From Wuchereria bancrofti (lineage: Eukaryota > Nematoda > Chromadorea > Rhabditida > Onchocercidae): a DNA stretch of 64,000 nt. Below the pieces are notes generated by a model, which saw nothing but the letters and a program-made list of their open reading frames with translations, made no database searches and had not been told where the DNA came from. The translations under genes and the position numbers were made by a program. Positions 36,801 to 48,161 of this stretch are shown here, piece by piece. The stretch's first letter is position 1, and every line of letters begins with the position of its first letter. The stretch is from the NCBI GenBank assembly GCA_005281725.1, contig SSBO01000009.1, positions 6,138,303-6,202,302 on the forward strand. Reading direction: 5' to 3'.

Positions 36801-39376
36801 ATGTTTGCCATTGCCTATATCTTCTGTTTTAAACTGACATCATCATTATTGCATGCAAATAACTTGTTTCTAAAGAATCATGACCTAGAATTTAATTTTT
36901 ATTACCAAAAATGTGCCAACTTAGATGCAAACATTGAAATAACTATTTAATAACTATTGTTGAAAAAAAGGAAAACAAAAAACTTTGATGTTAACAAAAC
37001 TATGAAATTCTTTCAACGTCTCTCATTAATATTTTTTGTGATATGAATTTTTAAGTTGAGCATCAGTTTTCTAAATAAGTGCACTTGTAACAGACTTTGT
37101 TTCTTTTGAACAAACTGATCAGGTAACTATCGAGCAAATTTTGTAAATAGTGAAAGTTGCTAAAATGTAAGTGGAGAAAACAATGGAAAAACAGGAACTG
37201 GTAGTTACGTAAATTTAGCTTCAAGAATAACTTTATCGAAAAAAATATTCTCAAATTGAAAATTTGATAGTTTTTGTAAAAAGAGAACAAACTTGATGCA
37301 CAAAATTTGAAAATTGCATATATATGTCTAAGCGAAGTGTAATGGTGTAATCCTATTGAAGGCAGTGCTAATCTATGAAAACTTCAAATATGACAAAAAT
37401 TCTTACACCTTTTATTCATATGAGGAATTATCATGCAGTACAGTTAAATTGACATATTTATTTCAATCAGTAAATATTCATATTGTTATGGAAATACTGA
37501 AACCAAATATAATTTTATATAAATCAATTTGAATTACTTTCCGCTTCAAAAACTCGTCCAATGAGCAAGAAAATCGTTTCTGCGAAGATTTATATTGGAA
37601 AACAAATTCTTTCTTTTAGTGGTGGACATTCCCAGACAAAGTTATGAAATAATGCGACAACAAATGATAGGCGATAGTATTTGCTGGAAACTATGCAGCG
37701 GAAACTAAAATTCAAAACCTATTTTGATGTATTCATTAAAGATTAAGCAAATCTTCTATAAAACTCGATCAAAAGAAATATATGATGAATCATAACGATT
37801 GCTTAAAAAATAAAATCAACTTTAACAAACTTAATGATATTTAAGGGTTTGTTTTGATTTTTATATTTCTTAAAAAGCTATATTAACTTACATTATTAAA
37901 GCAAGGTGGAGTACTCTTTTCAAAAGTAAAAACAGGTTAGCATTTGTTCGGGGTAGATTGAATAAATTGTGTGTCATGAATCTTTTTAGTTTTTCTTAAC
38001 TTATGATCATATCACCAGTGCGCCACATTCAGTTAAACGCTTCTCAATTTTATGGTAGTTCTCTTATTCATTGCTTGAATTGCTCAACAGGATATTATTT
38101 AACAGAATATTTCAATTGCTTAACAGAATATTTCATTGCTTAACAGAATATTAAGATACATAAAATACATATATTGCTTAAAGCTTTAACGCTAATTTAA
38201 AGAGAACTAGTTTTGGCCCACTCCTGGTTGTGTATTTTGAATTTAATTACACTTTGATAATTATATTCATGCAGACACATCCAACCCACAAAACCTTTTC
38301 GCTCGATAATTATCAAAGTTTATGGCAAATTTCTTATGTAAGTGAAATTTGATCTAAACTATCATATAGTAACACAACTAAGGAATACTTTGAAATCCAT
38401 TACTGTTACTGCAGAATTTGTCGTACTAAATTTAGTTCTTCGTCACAACATTTTTTAATTGTTTTGCTTAAGTAATAGTAAATATTTTCCTATCTATCAG
38501 TATTTGCCTTTATCCAGCTTTCATCTCAATTAACATTATCTTCTAAAATTAAAGTGAAATTTTTTGATTTAAGCCTAATTTGGGAATAAAATTGCACAAA
38601 AGTTCTAAAACATAAATAAAAATAATAGATTTTAAACGCACAAAGTGATATCAAAACTCTTCAGCCATTTCTAATAGTTTCCCAAAAAGCGGCAAAATTC
38701 TTAGAACATTTATCACCAGCACTTATTAATTTTAGAATAAGAAGTAATCTAACAAATTAGAATTTTTACTACAACTATTTGCTATAACCGATCTTTGCTA
38801 CAGAAAAATAATTAATACGGACTTAATTTGTGAGTCAACTGAGTAATAATAAAAAGTATTCAATTAATCGGTACACCACACAAACATCTAGTGAAAATAT
38901 AGCTACTGAATTATATTGAATCATTCAATCTGTGTTATTGATCTGTTACTAGTTACATTGTTGAAAGAATGCAGCTTCAAAAGGTAGAAAAAATTTTAGA
39001 ATTCTTTTCCGATAACAACAGACTCCTGACGACGTTACGATGGGGACTGATCATAATAATTTTTACCTATTCCACGCTTTCTGAAGCTTAATATCTTTTT
39101 ATTATAACTTCACATTCTTCCCATAATTTTGTCCCCATCAATTTGATATCATTTTCATACTTATCTTGCTACGAGTTCATATCAATCAAACAAACGAGAA
39201 AATTAGTAAAATGAAACTTATGAGTTATAAATATCTTGATAAAATTATTGGTGTGATAAGGGAAAGAAATGACATACCGTTTCTTTGGGTGTTAACAATA
39301 GCGACTGGCATGGTGAATTAGATCCAGGATTAGTGAAATTCAAATTGAAGCACGTCTCACCAGGGACCATGCTCAT
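27892..39376 (-). CDS. unc-120: MADS-box transcription factor, serum response factor (UNC-120/SRF), 10 exons, about 397 aa
   Basis: Exons: 39278-39376, 34809-34920, 34282-34370, 33937-34096, 33569-33693, 30058-30145, 28673-28927, 28324-28401, 28082-28197, 27892-27963. All junctions are phase-consistent. The MADS box (about 71-133) is nearly identical to animal SRF: GRVKIKMEYIGNKLRRYTTF, then SKRKTGIMKK across an intron, then AYELSTLTGTQVMLLVASET and GHVYTFATKKLRP. The SRF dimer extension (ISSEAGKTLIRNCLNTPD) follows. SRF binds CArG boxes, and in C. elegans UNC-120 drives body-wall muscle genes with HLH-1 and HND-1. The C-terminal half is Asn/Gln/Ser/Ala-rich with TIMYQIPQGVVY, as expected for the SRF transactivation region. 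Start: ATG at 39,376, two codons before a second in-frame ATG. Introns are unusually long for this window (4.36 kb before exon 2, 3.4 kb before exon 6). A second C-terminus is possible at 29,957. Confidence 0.9.
29957..30145 (-). CDS. unc-120: Alternative 3' terminal exon of unc-120 (short isoform, about 257 aa)
   Basis: Exon 6 begins at 30,145 in phase after exon 5. If the internal donor GGAG|GTGAAT at 30,058 is not used, the frame runs on for 33 more codons to TAA at 29,957, giving an acidic Ser/Glu-rich end (SESVDSHDAVIEESETDKEK) and no transactivation domain. The readthrough is rich in Asp/Glu and Ser, unlike the surrounding AT-rich intron, which favours real coding use. It is inferred from phase and composition only. 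Confidence 0.5.
   Translation of the reverse strand, partial: CPELPTMVHPTVISASPTCNPEEAENSDGGESESVDSHDAVIEESETDKEKGHNVSVQKKNE
31596..31640. repeat. (CATA/CA)n microsatellite in an unc-120 intron
   Basis: A run of ACACACATACATACATACAT type sequence, followed by CACACATACACGCACACAC. Confidence 0.85.
31700..32340. other. Higher-GC block inside unc-120 intron 5
   Basis: A 640-bp stretch with clearly higher GC than its surroundings, containing GTTGTTGTT/GCTTGCTTGC runs and GAAGACGACGCCGCTGG. Open frames occur on both strands but end quickly and have no good splice sites in phase with unc-120. It could be an intronic enhancer, an alternative first exon or a nested RNA. Confidence 0.3.
32921..33006. 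repeat. (CACATG)n/(CA)n/(AT)n compound microsatellite
   Basis: CATGCACATGCACACGCAC type repeats followed by an ATATATATATATAT run, within an unc-120 intron. Confidence 0.85.
34420..34466. repeat. (CA)n microsatellite in unc-120 intron 2
   Basis: A run of CACACATACATACATACGCA followed by pure CA repeats. Confidence 0.9.
36515..36585. repeat. (CAT)n trinucleotide microsatellite
   Basis: CATCATCATCATTGTCATCA type repeats in unc-120 intron 1. The minus strand reads as a spurious poly-Asp frame. Confidence 0.85.
38084..38156. repeat. Three short tandem repeats of about 22 bp in unc-120 intron 1
   Basis: ATTGCTTAACAGAATATTT or close variants occurs three times in a row. Confidence 0.7.
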
Positions 39377-40126
39377 AGTCAGCAGCAGATGTATTGTATT
39401 TTGTAGAACCAATCAATGTATCAAATATTTCTTACTTAAATAAACCACCTTTGATATAAGTTTAGCTTAAAAAATAGCGTGCAGTATAACTCGGGAAGAG
39501 TAAGAACTTGGATATGATATGATGTTGAAGAGGCGGAGAAGGAGAAGAGACAGAGAATCTGGGACAGTAGCAGGAAGAGTTAGCAAGGTTTGTAAGCTAG
39601 GCAAAGTGAAGTGAAAGAAATACTTTTTCCAGAAAGCGCTTGCTGCTTGCTCTCTTGATGAATATTGCCAGCTATCCAGATTTAGACAAGACAGCACCTC
39701 ACAGCTCTCGAACTTGACTAGACTTCAAGATGCTCCCCGAAGAGGCAGTAGCAGCAGCAGCAGCAGATAGTGGCAGATTTGAAAATGATTTTGAGAATTG
39801 TATGTATATTGAGGAGAGATATATAAGTTTGAGCTGATGTTACATACCTCTTTCTTTAGCCAGCAACGTACTTGGTAAAGCTGCTAAACAAGTACACAGA
39901 GAAAGGCAGCAAAGAGAGGTTAGGAGAGAGGTGGAACATTTTACAATTTCTCAACTTCCTCCGCCTCCTCCTCCTCCTCTTCCAGTTCAAGCCAAGCCAT
40001 ATTCAAGCTAACAGCGCTGCAGTTGAAGCAGTACCAACTATAAGAGGGTAGAGGGATGGACTACTTACTAAACTAACTTTTGACTACTGTCGTCATCATT
40101 GCCAAGCACAAGCACAAGCACATAAA

Positions 40127-40139
40127 CACACACACACAT

Positions 40140-40187
<48 letters not shown>
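40127..40187. repeat. (CA)n microsatellite upstream of unc-120
   Basis: About 60 bp of CA repeats with a TACG interruption, roughly 750 bp upstream of the unc-120 start. Confidence 0.95.
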
Positions 40188-40188
<1 letters not shown>

Positions 40189-41164
40189 TAGAAGATTCAT
40201 TTGTAGAGTTGGAAATGCCCACGCAATTTTACATTTAACTAAAACTGGAGAGAGGAAAGAGGAGACGGCGAAAGGATGGATTACTGTTACATTTTTTCCA
40301 TTGAGCTCTATTTGGCTTCTACTTACTTTTACACTTCAAACAAAATAATTTTCGATTTAAAAATTTGCATAACATAAATCGAATTAACGATGATGGCTAT
40401 ATCGAAAAGATACTTTGATCATTAAAAAAATAGGTAATTTAAGAAGATGGCATATAACTCAATACTAGATTAATCAAAATTGGACAGAGATAACAGTTTT
40501 TATTCTGACTCGATGATTTTGCAAATAACAACCGATCTCAACTTCAATTCGCAATATTAAATTCATTTATACCTTCTGTTAAATCTCGTATGCCGTAATA
40601 AATGCTTTATCAATATAAGGCATGACTTTTTCGTTTTCTTAGTTAAAAAAAAAACATTTCAGAACACTTCCTTATCTTTGGTTTTCTAGTTATTTCTAAC
40701 TTCCGTTTTATTTTTCCCGAAAAATTACTCATGATCATCCGAAGAGTTAGAGAGTATTCCAGGTTGAAATACAATTAGCTAAATATTTTCAAAATATTAT
40801 ACGACTTTAGCTCTCCAATATTATCAAAGAATCAAAATAAAATTTGCTGCTTTCGAAGAAAGAAATCGAAATTAAAGCTAAAATTAATTTGGAAGAATAA
40901 AAATTGGAACATAAAAATTAAAGCCAGAATTGATTTTAGACATAAAGAAATTGTACTATCTTCTACCAAAAATGTGTTTAGAAATTCAAACGAAAATTAG
41001 ACAGAAAGTATACGAAGGCTAAAATATTGATGATGATGTTGGTGATGACGGATCGAGTGTTCGAGAATTCCAAAATGGGATTGGCTAGTGGTGATGAGAG
41101 TGATGATAGTAAAGGGAACGATGACGATCTGTGGTATTTGTTTATATTTGGGAGAAAAAAGTGA

Positions 41165-41350
41165 TCATGAATTCAGTAAAAGGCCATTTTCAACAATGCA
41201 GATGAGTGCACATTCCATTTCGTCCGCCACGTACTGCGCAGTGAAAAATATTTGTTGTTCCGTTTTGGTACCCTTCCCAGTGACGACCATATCAGTCTGA
41301 TAAATCATCATTTTAAAGCTTTTTCCTTCTGTTTCTAGACATATATGCAA
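41165..41350 (-). CDS. Unassigned short ORF, 61 aa
   Basis: Minus-strand frame of 61 codons whose composition looks more coding-like than the flanks (MVVTGKGTKTEQQIFFTAQY, then ADEMECALICIVENG). No splice partners or known domain were recognised. It could be a small single-exon gene or chance. Confidence 0.2.
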   Translation of the reverse strand: MHICLETEGKSFKMMIYQTDMVVTGKGTKTEQQIFFTAQYVADEMECALICIVENGLLLNS

Positions 41351-43033
41351 AATAAATCTTCACTGCATCGTTATGGAAATTAAATTAATTTCAATTTTTG
41401 GACGAGTCACTCAGTGTATTCCTCAAAGTGGTGACACATGATAATCATATACTGAAGCAATTTAACCGTATAGTGTATCACCACAATTTGAAATACAGCA
41501 TTGTCTATTTTCGGGTAATGATGGGTGCATCTATATGTAAGCATAATCTTGCAAAATCTTAAAAAAATAGAAATCTAAAATAGCTAAATAGAAAGAAAAC
41601 TTAGTAGTTAATTACTGCTTTAATTAAACTCTAACTGGGTGATACTATACTTTTTATAATTCTGGAAATAAGATCTGTTTATCCATCTACTTGCTTTGAT
41701 ATATTAAACTGACTGCAGACCAACTGGCCAAGATTTCTTTAAAATTTGACTTACCGAAAAAGAAATATATGTTCCAAATTTACATTTATCAGGCCGACTA
41801 TCTTTTGATATACGAATACATAATGCATAATGTTTTGTCTGAGCGAAAATGGATTTTTACATAAATGTGCGTGCTGTCTGTTGAAAAGTATTATACATGT
41901 TTTGCTGATATGATATGGACGTGTGACGTATAAGAGTTGCCTACACTTTTGTCATCTTGTTTTACTGACAGAAATAAACAAAATTTCAAGCTTTATAATT
42001 TTTGCTATTTTAAAAATACTGAAAAGTGGACCAATCAATCGGTATACGCGGATGAAAATTCGGACATGAAAGAAATATGAAGTTTAAACACAGCCACTTT
42101 TACATCATAACTGCACTGTATTAATAAAAAATTGAAATACAACTAAAAATTAAACTTCTGAACTTCGGCTTCTTATTTTCTTAAATGATTTTAATCATTG
42201 ACAGGATTTCATATTTTCTTCTAAAAATCAGGGAAAAATATAGTGATACAATATTAACATTAAATATTAAATAGTTTCTAATATTTAATGTTCTACTTAC
42301 CTATCTCACACCAAAATCTCGAAAATTGACATTAAAAAGCTAAATGCGATTTGACAGACTTCGTATGATATACAAGAAAAGTTCCCGATGAGGACAAAAT
42401 ACATGAAAAGAACTACTTTCCCATACATATTACGAGGTGATATATACCAAAATTATGGTAAAAAAGAGTTGTAGTGCCGTTATAACTTTATTATTTATAG
42501 CCAAAATTATAGTGAAGGATGTAAAATAGAATGTAGTATGCTACTGCTGAATTGACCTTGCACTTACTGATTAACATAATTTAACCAGATATGACAGAAG
42601 AGATGCAACAGATTTGAAAATTTTAATTTAAAAAGAAAGGATAAACTTTGACCCTCTCTTCTCTGTCCAAATTTATATAACTAAGAATATTCTTTGCCCG
42701 TTTAGAAAATCAGGGATCTATTCATCAGGAATAATGAATCAACTTATCCGGCAAAAATCTAAATTAACAATGGTTTTTAAGACTCGAAGTGTCGTGCAAA
42801 GAGACGGAGAAAATATAGGAATAATTTATTTTCAAAATGCCTTGAATTTTTTCGTGAGTTAACATCCCTAAACTAAAATATATGATCAACCACAATTGTT
42901 AAAATATTTCTCATGAACACGCATGCTTAAATTGTTTCACTCATCTTCTTAAGTAAATATCCGGTTCCTAGCTTGTTGGCTGGCCGTAAGAACTGCCCGA
43001 CATCTCTACGCTTAACCTGAATTCGACCCCTTT

Positions 43034-44090
43034 TTAAAATAATTTTCGCTTTGTAGCTTCGATGGTCGGAATCCTAAAACTTCTGCTTGGTAAGCTAATC
43101 CGATCAGTAAAACCATTCTTTGTACCATTCACATATAAACCGTTCGAAGGACGCACATTCCTGTAAGTTTTGTTACACATTTCACTGTCACATTCATTTT
43201 CCCTTACAAAATCCGTGAGCTTCGTACTAACAGCCTTCCGTCCCAACAGATTATTTTTTCCGGAACTCTGTTTCGGATTATCGGCTTTTTGTAGCTTTTG
43301 CAGCAGGTTTGTTTCTTTTGTCCGTTCTCCACGTTTTATTTCCTTTTCCTTAACACTTTTCTCAGTTTTAATGAATTCAACTGCCTCAATTTCATTGTCG
43401 AAATTTGTTTTCGAAATATCCATTCTACAACTATTTTCACTGACAAATAGTGTTGGATCAGTATTAGTCAAAAACAATGACTTTCCTCCATTCGGTAGTA
43501 AACAAATTACTTCCTCATCATCAATAACGTGTTTTCCCTCGAATTTCTTGATATTTTCATAAAAATCATTATTTTCAAATGAAATAAATGCGAAACCCTT
43601 GTGCAGACCTGTCCTCAAATCCTGAAAGATGTTTAACTAGAAAAACTTAGATTTTGGTAGTGAATATTTTGATATTCATCATATAACTCAATATCAAAAT
43701 TAATCATCAAATTTGATCGAGAATCCCTTTGATTCTGGACATCATTTGATCATAGCTGATATAGTGAGACAGCAATAATAAGCACTATCAAAAAAGAGGA
43801 ACTTACAAATGGCAGCATGATGTTTCGGACTTTACCAAACTGAGAGAAGTAGTCTTTCAATTCCGCTGAAACAAAAGCATTTAAAAGAATTTAACGACTT
43901 GACCATATTTCATCGTATCCTTAACTGGAACAAATTTTTTTAAATATTATATTTCACAAGTCTGTGGTGATAACTTACATGCACCTGTAACCCAGCTGAT
44001 TCTTTTAACAAAAAGTTTCGCGCTATTCCGCCGTGCTTCTTTAAAAATTTTAACAGCTGCACCAGATTGTCGAACTAAACGACCTGTCAT
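43034..44090 (-). CDS. SLIRP-like RRM protein with a C-terminal extension, 3 exons, 252 aa
   Basis: Exons 43979-44090, 43807-43865, 43034-43621. A single RRM spans about residues 22-95. It has KLFVKRISWVTGA (RNP2 region), ELKDYFSQFGKVRNIMLPF, then GLHKGFAFISFE (RNP1) and VIDDEEVICLLPNG. The ELKDYFSQFGKV...LPF...TG.HKGF pattern is that of SLIRP, a mitochondrial partner of LRPPRC that stabilises mitochondrial mRNAs. Unlike the roughly 110-residue SLIRP, this protein carries about 150 extra residues, Lys/Glu/Asn-rich and apparently disordered, with no second domain. ATG at 44,090 is preceded by TTTACAG|ATAA, a good trans-splice acceptor, and an in-frame TAA just before it fixes the start. The basic N-terminus (MTGRLVRQSGAAVKIFKEAR) could serve as a mitochondrial presequence. 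It is a tandem paralog of the next gene upstream with the same intron positions and phases. Confidence 0.85.
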
Positions 44091-44392
44091 TTATCTGTAA
44101 ATCGATTTGTACATAAAATCTGTCAAAAATTAGCATCAAAAAGATTAGTATAGTTTTCACTTTTTTCATAAATGAGAATAAACAGATTTGAATTTTCCGA
44201 GATAAAAGATATCAGATAACTGATTGAAAAATAAGTCAAATTGAAGTAAACAATGCTGTCGTCAAAAAAATTTTTCAAAAAAGTACGGAATAAAACACAT
44301 GTCCACATTATAATAAAACGTACATGTCAATCAACAGTCAAACAGCGAATGGAAAACTCGAACGAATTTTAACAAAGTAAATAAAGCTATTT

Positions 44393-45108
44393 CTATTTCT
44401 GTTGCTTCTTAAAACTAGATATTGCAATCTTTGCAATTACCTGAAATAGAATTGTACTATGAAACTATATGGAAACCATTTAAATGATATTATTTTAGAA
44501 AGCGCATTTGTACAAAAATTTTCTTAAAACATAAATAAACGAAAAACAACAATCATTGAAGCACTTGAGAAGAGCTAACCTGCCGTCCGTTAATATAATG
44601 ATTTCGTTGTTGTACAGCCTTTATTGCGTCGTCAGTGCTCTCAAAAACAACAAATGCAAAACCCCTATGCAGACCTGTTTCCCAATCCTGTAAAATTAAC
44701 TAATGAAACTACGAAAGATCCTACTCATAAATTATGATAATATATGCATTTTAGTTCTCAAGTATCAGTTATGAACAGAAGAGAAAAACGGAAACTAACA
44801 TATAACAATTTGACGTGTTGCACCTTCCCAAAACGACCAAAATGGAATTTCAAATCTTCTGCAAGTAAATAAACAATTCAGGATTACGCAAATCAATACT
44901 TTAATTCTAGTAATAAAACAGCTGTTTCGAAATTCAAGATTTTATCTTTCTACAAACACTTCACTACAAGTACTGATTTTAAATTCAAAGGTAACAAACT
45001 TTCACCGGTGAACCAACTGATATTTTTCAATACGACACGAGTTGACACGAGCGACGCTTGAAAATCTGTTGAAAACACTCTTACCAAAGTCCACTGTCCT
45101 ACATGCAT
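44393..45108 (-). CDS. SLIRP: SLIRP-like mitochondrial RNA-binding protein, 4 exons, 105 aa
   Basis: Exons 45006-45108, 44800-44858, 44580-44687, 44393-44440, all in phase. One RRM fills almost the whole protein: TRVVLKNISWFTGEDL (RNP2), KFHFGRFGKVQHVKLLY, TGLHRGFAFVVFE (RNP1), RNHYINGRQ, and a last strand VIAKIAISSFKKQQK in the final small exon. Both length (105 aa) and layout match SLIRP, which acts in the mitochondrial matrix with LRPPRC to protect and polyadenylate mitochondrial mRNAs. The N-terminus (MHVGQWTLVRVFSTDFQASL) is a plausible short targeting sequence. The start is less sure, because the frame stays open a little way upstream. Confidence 0.8.
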
Positions 45109-45649
45109 CCAATAACTATTCAGCGGATTTACCTTACAACTTATTACTATTACGCACTTCGTTAAGAATTTGATTTAAATAAAAAGTAAAGCATTTATGA
45201 ACTATGGATAGACAATTTTTTTCTTCTAACTTAAAAAAATATTAACTCATCAAAAACGATCAATATCGCTTTTTTTTCAAAAACTATCCACATAATTAAT
45301 GAAATATAACATAACATGATAAAATATAAGATACGACGTTGATAAACGAAGAAAATAAACTGTTGTAGGAACTAAAGAAACATTTATGAAAGTTTATAAT
45401 GATAAAGAGAACATAGTTTTATAATCATAGAAGCCAACAATTATGAATTTCTATTCTATTTTAACCCTTCTATAATTCTTAAAATTCCAAATTTGTTATA
45501 AATATGATTTGAGCTAATAAAAATAGTATAAATTTATAAACAAAGAACCATTTAAAAAAGTGAAACACAAGGTTGGATTTGCAAATAATATATACAATTT
45601 AGAATTTATACTACAGGTAAGAAACATAAACAAGTTGAAACTAAGAAGC

Positions 45650-47690
45650 CTATATACCCTCAGCAAACAAAATTGGCAAATGATAAGATTCATAAGAATG
45701 TTCCTCTACATGACTTCTATCGTGCACCACGCCAATGTAATCAATTTCAAGCGAAAAATCTCCATCAATTCTATCCATCAACATTACAATTAATGAGCTG
45801 AAAGTACCTCGCTGAGTATAAGAGGTATTAACACAATGAATGCAGAAACAATTTAAACGTCTACTTCAATATCAATTTCAGGATCATTTCAAGATCTTCA
45901 AGACAATTATCTAATTAATATAGAGTGTCATATAAATAGACTAACACATTCAAATAGTAGGAGTAGGGTTTGAAGTTCAACCAAGGAAAATCAATGCGGG
46001 AAAAACAGTAGTACTCCTAGGATGTAAGCACTTAGGACAACAAAAGATTTGAAAAAACAAATCCTTTCCGGTGTTGTTTTGTTCATGTTGATCATTTGAA
46101 GATGGCCTTCAGATGATCAAATGATGATGATCAACATGAACAGAACAACAGCAGAGTGCTAAGTTTAAAAGTCAGAAAAGCCAACATGCTGTGGAATTGC
46201 ATACTAATCCACATAATAATGCTAATAGTAATTACTACAGTTTCACCATAATTTTTAATCCTTCCTTTTTTAGACATAAATTTGTATTTCATACCTAACG
46301 TTAATATTTTTTATTGGATACTGCTTATCCATGATTCGATTGCGCACAGTATGGATAAACTTCGAGAACGGAACTGCTTCGTACTGCCAATATGGGCCGC
46401 CATGAGTATGCAAATAATAACTGTGGGCATCACCCCAGGTAACATCAAACAAAAGCGGTGAATTCAACGAAATTTTATATGTACGCCCATCACCACGGCA
46501 CTGAAAAAGAAATCTTTTTCAGCTATATTTTTAAAGATAACAAGTGATAAAATAAATTAAGAAAAAAAAAACCTTTTTCAAAAAATTCTAAGACACAATA
46601 AGATAACGCATGAAAAACTTCAGGATTATTCAAAAAATGTCAAAAATAGCGTAATTTGAATAATTCCACAACATAATTTCACCTTTATAAGGAAGTGGGA
46701 ATAGTTTGACCATTTACTGAAATATTTTTTCTTCAAAAACGGTCCCCTATCTTCGAATTTAATAGCTGCCCATCCAGCTCGTTCAATTCGCCCATCCTTT
46801 AACAAAAATATCCAATCGTATAAATATCACAACAAAATATTTAAGCGACAAATGAACAACAAAAAAGGTACAAAATAACCTTTATTAGCTCTGTGCTTAA
46901 GGTACCTCTGAATAACGCCGTTTTCCGGTCAGTGGGTATAAATTCACATTTTGAAAATCCTTCATTACTATCTGAATCAGCACCACATCGCCAAAATTTA
47001 AATGACTAAAAAATATATGGAAAGTCCACACCTCTTATTATAAACGCAAGTAATGCTTTATACAAATGCTTCAATTATTATGCATATTAAGATATTATCA
47101 TACTGAAATGATCACCTCTGATGTTTTGAACGAGATATCTTTTCGGAACTGACCATGTCGGAGACTTCCCAGATCTTCAAGGATCTTTGGTTTGTATATT
47201 CCAAAACTACCCTTCATCTCCTTAGCTAGCTCCTGAGCGAGAAAAATTAGTTTTAAAATCAGTAAAAGTCTAAGTATTAAGCCGACATGATTAAATCACA
47301 TTACTGTTTCCAACCACCAATACTATTATAAGTAGGAAAATTTCGGAAGTCGCCGAAACAACCAGTACTATTATTAAGACAGTTAAAGTTTGCACTCAAA
47401 TCCGACAGAAAATTCGAACCCTGTAGTAATATAGCTTCCTCTACTCTGCTCGAACTCTATTGTCTACTTTGTCAAAGCAATGAGAAAGAAATTCCGAATC
47501 TGTTTTCGGAACTAACCATAGTATTGTTCCAGAAAAAGGCAGGCATTTCTGTGACAATATCCTTTAGCTCTGCCGCAGGATCAAAGTCGGGTCTCATATA
47601 TTTGTTCGGATAACTCAGATTATTCGGTTGCACATCCCTGCGAAACAGTGAACGTATTTTCTTTTCCAATTTATCTTGTAGTTTAGTCAT
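45650..47690 (-). CDS. nuaf-1: Complex I assembly factor NDUFAF1/CIA30 (nuaf-1), 6 exons, about 294 aa
   Basis: Exons 47517-47690, 47116-47232, 46880-47005, 46683-46796, 46295-46500, 45650-45797. The CIA30 domain covers roughly residues 98-280. Visible motifs are SFKFWRCGADSDSN, ALFRGTLSTELIKDGRIERA (intron inside), GWAAIKFED, CRGDGRTYKISLN, GGPYWQYEAVPFSKF and LMDRIDGDFSLEIDYIG. NDUFAF1 helps assemble the membrane arm of respiratory complex I at the inner mitochondrial membrane. Family length (about 300) fits. ATG at 47,690 follows GAATTTCAG|TCG, a canonical nematode acceptor with no coding exon in phase before it, so it is probably trans-spliced. An upstream in-frame ATG at 47,750 would add 20 residues. 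Introns are mostly short, and the last contains a long hairpin. Confidence 0.9.
46072..46150. repeat. Long imperfect palindrome (hairpin) in the last nuaf-1 intron
   Basis: Arms 46,072-46,095 and 46,127-46,150 are 24 bp inverted copies with one mismatch (TGTTCATGTTGATCAT against ATGATCAACATGAACA). The 31-base loop holds a second short complementarity (ATCATTTGA with TCAAATGAT). No terminal-repeat transposon signature is seen at the ends. Confidence 0.8.
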
Positions 47691-48161
47691 CGACTGAAAT
47701 TCACTCGAAAAAATCCATATAGAAATCTCACTCCTACATTCCCAAAACAATAAATTTCAATAAAAAACACTTTATTTAAAACTTCCACATAACCAATGGA
47801 TTAAAACTACTTTTTCCTCGTCATTCTTCAGCGGTAGTGTACATGCCTGGAGAAATAATACTGTAACAGATCTACTTCCGCAGTATAAATTAGCCCAAGC
47901 CGAAACACTTCTACACAGCATCACTAAAACGTTCAGATGACGACACACAACAGTGACAGCACTGAAAACGAAAGACGAATTACTTTAAATATCAAGGAAC
48001 TGGAATTTTTCATCGGCTCATAAACAGTTTATCCAATTTTCATGTAAAGTGATATGATAAATCAGGTGTTTAAATCCAAAATGAAACACAATAAAAGACA
48101 AACAAGAGATTTTTATTATGAACAGACATCAAGACTGTAACTGATAAAAACAAAACGAGCA

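Larger units (their letters stand above)
39377..43033. other. Upstream region of unc-120 and 3' side of the SLIRP-like cluster
   Basis: About 3.65 kb. The first 800 bp hold GA-rich sequence, an (AGC)n run at about 39,748-39,766, a (CTC)n run at about 39,958-39,980 and a long (CA)n tract, and probably form the unc-120 promoter. I looked for CC(A/T)6GG CArG boxes in about 39,300-42,000 and saw none perfect. A small minus-strand open frame at 41,165-41,350 is listed separately. Confidence 0.5.

Noticed and set aside
44091..44580. Single two-RRM protein joining both SLIRP-like genes
   Set aside because: An in-frame stop precedes the second gene's ATG, no AG acceptor I checked fits phase 0, and a good separate last exon (44,393-44,440) completes the first gene.
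47395..47450. tRNA-like B-box (GGTTCGAATTT on the minus strand)
   Set aside because: No matching A-box or acceptor-stem pairing at the right distance. It lies in a nuaf-1 intron.
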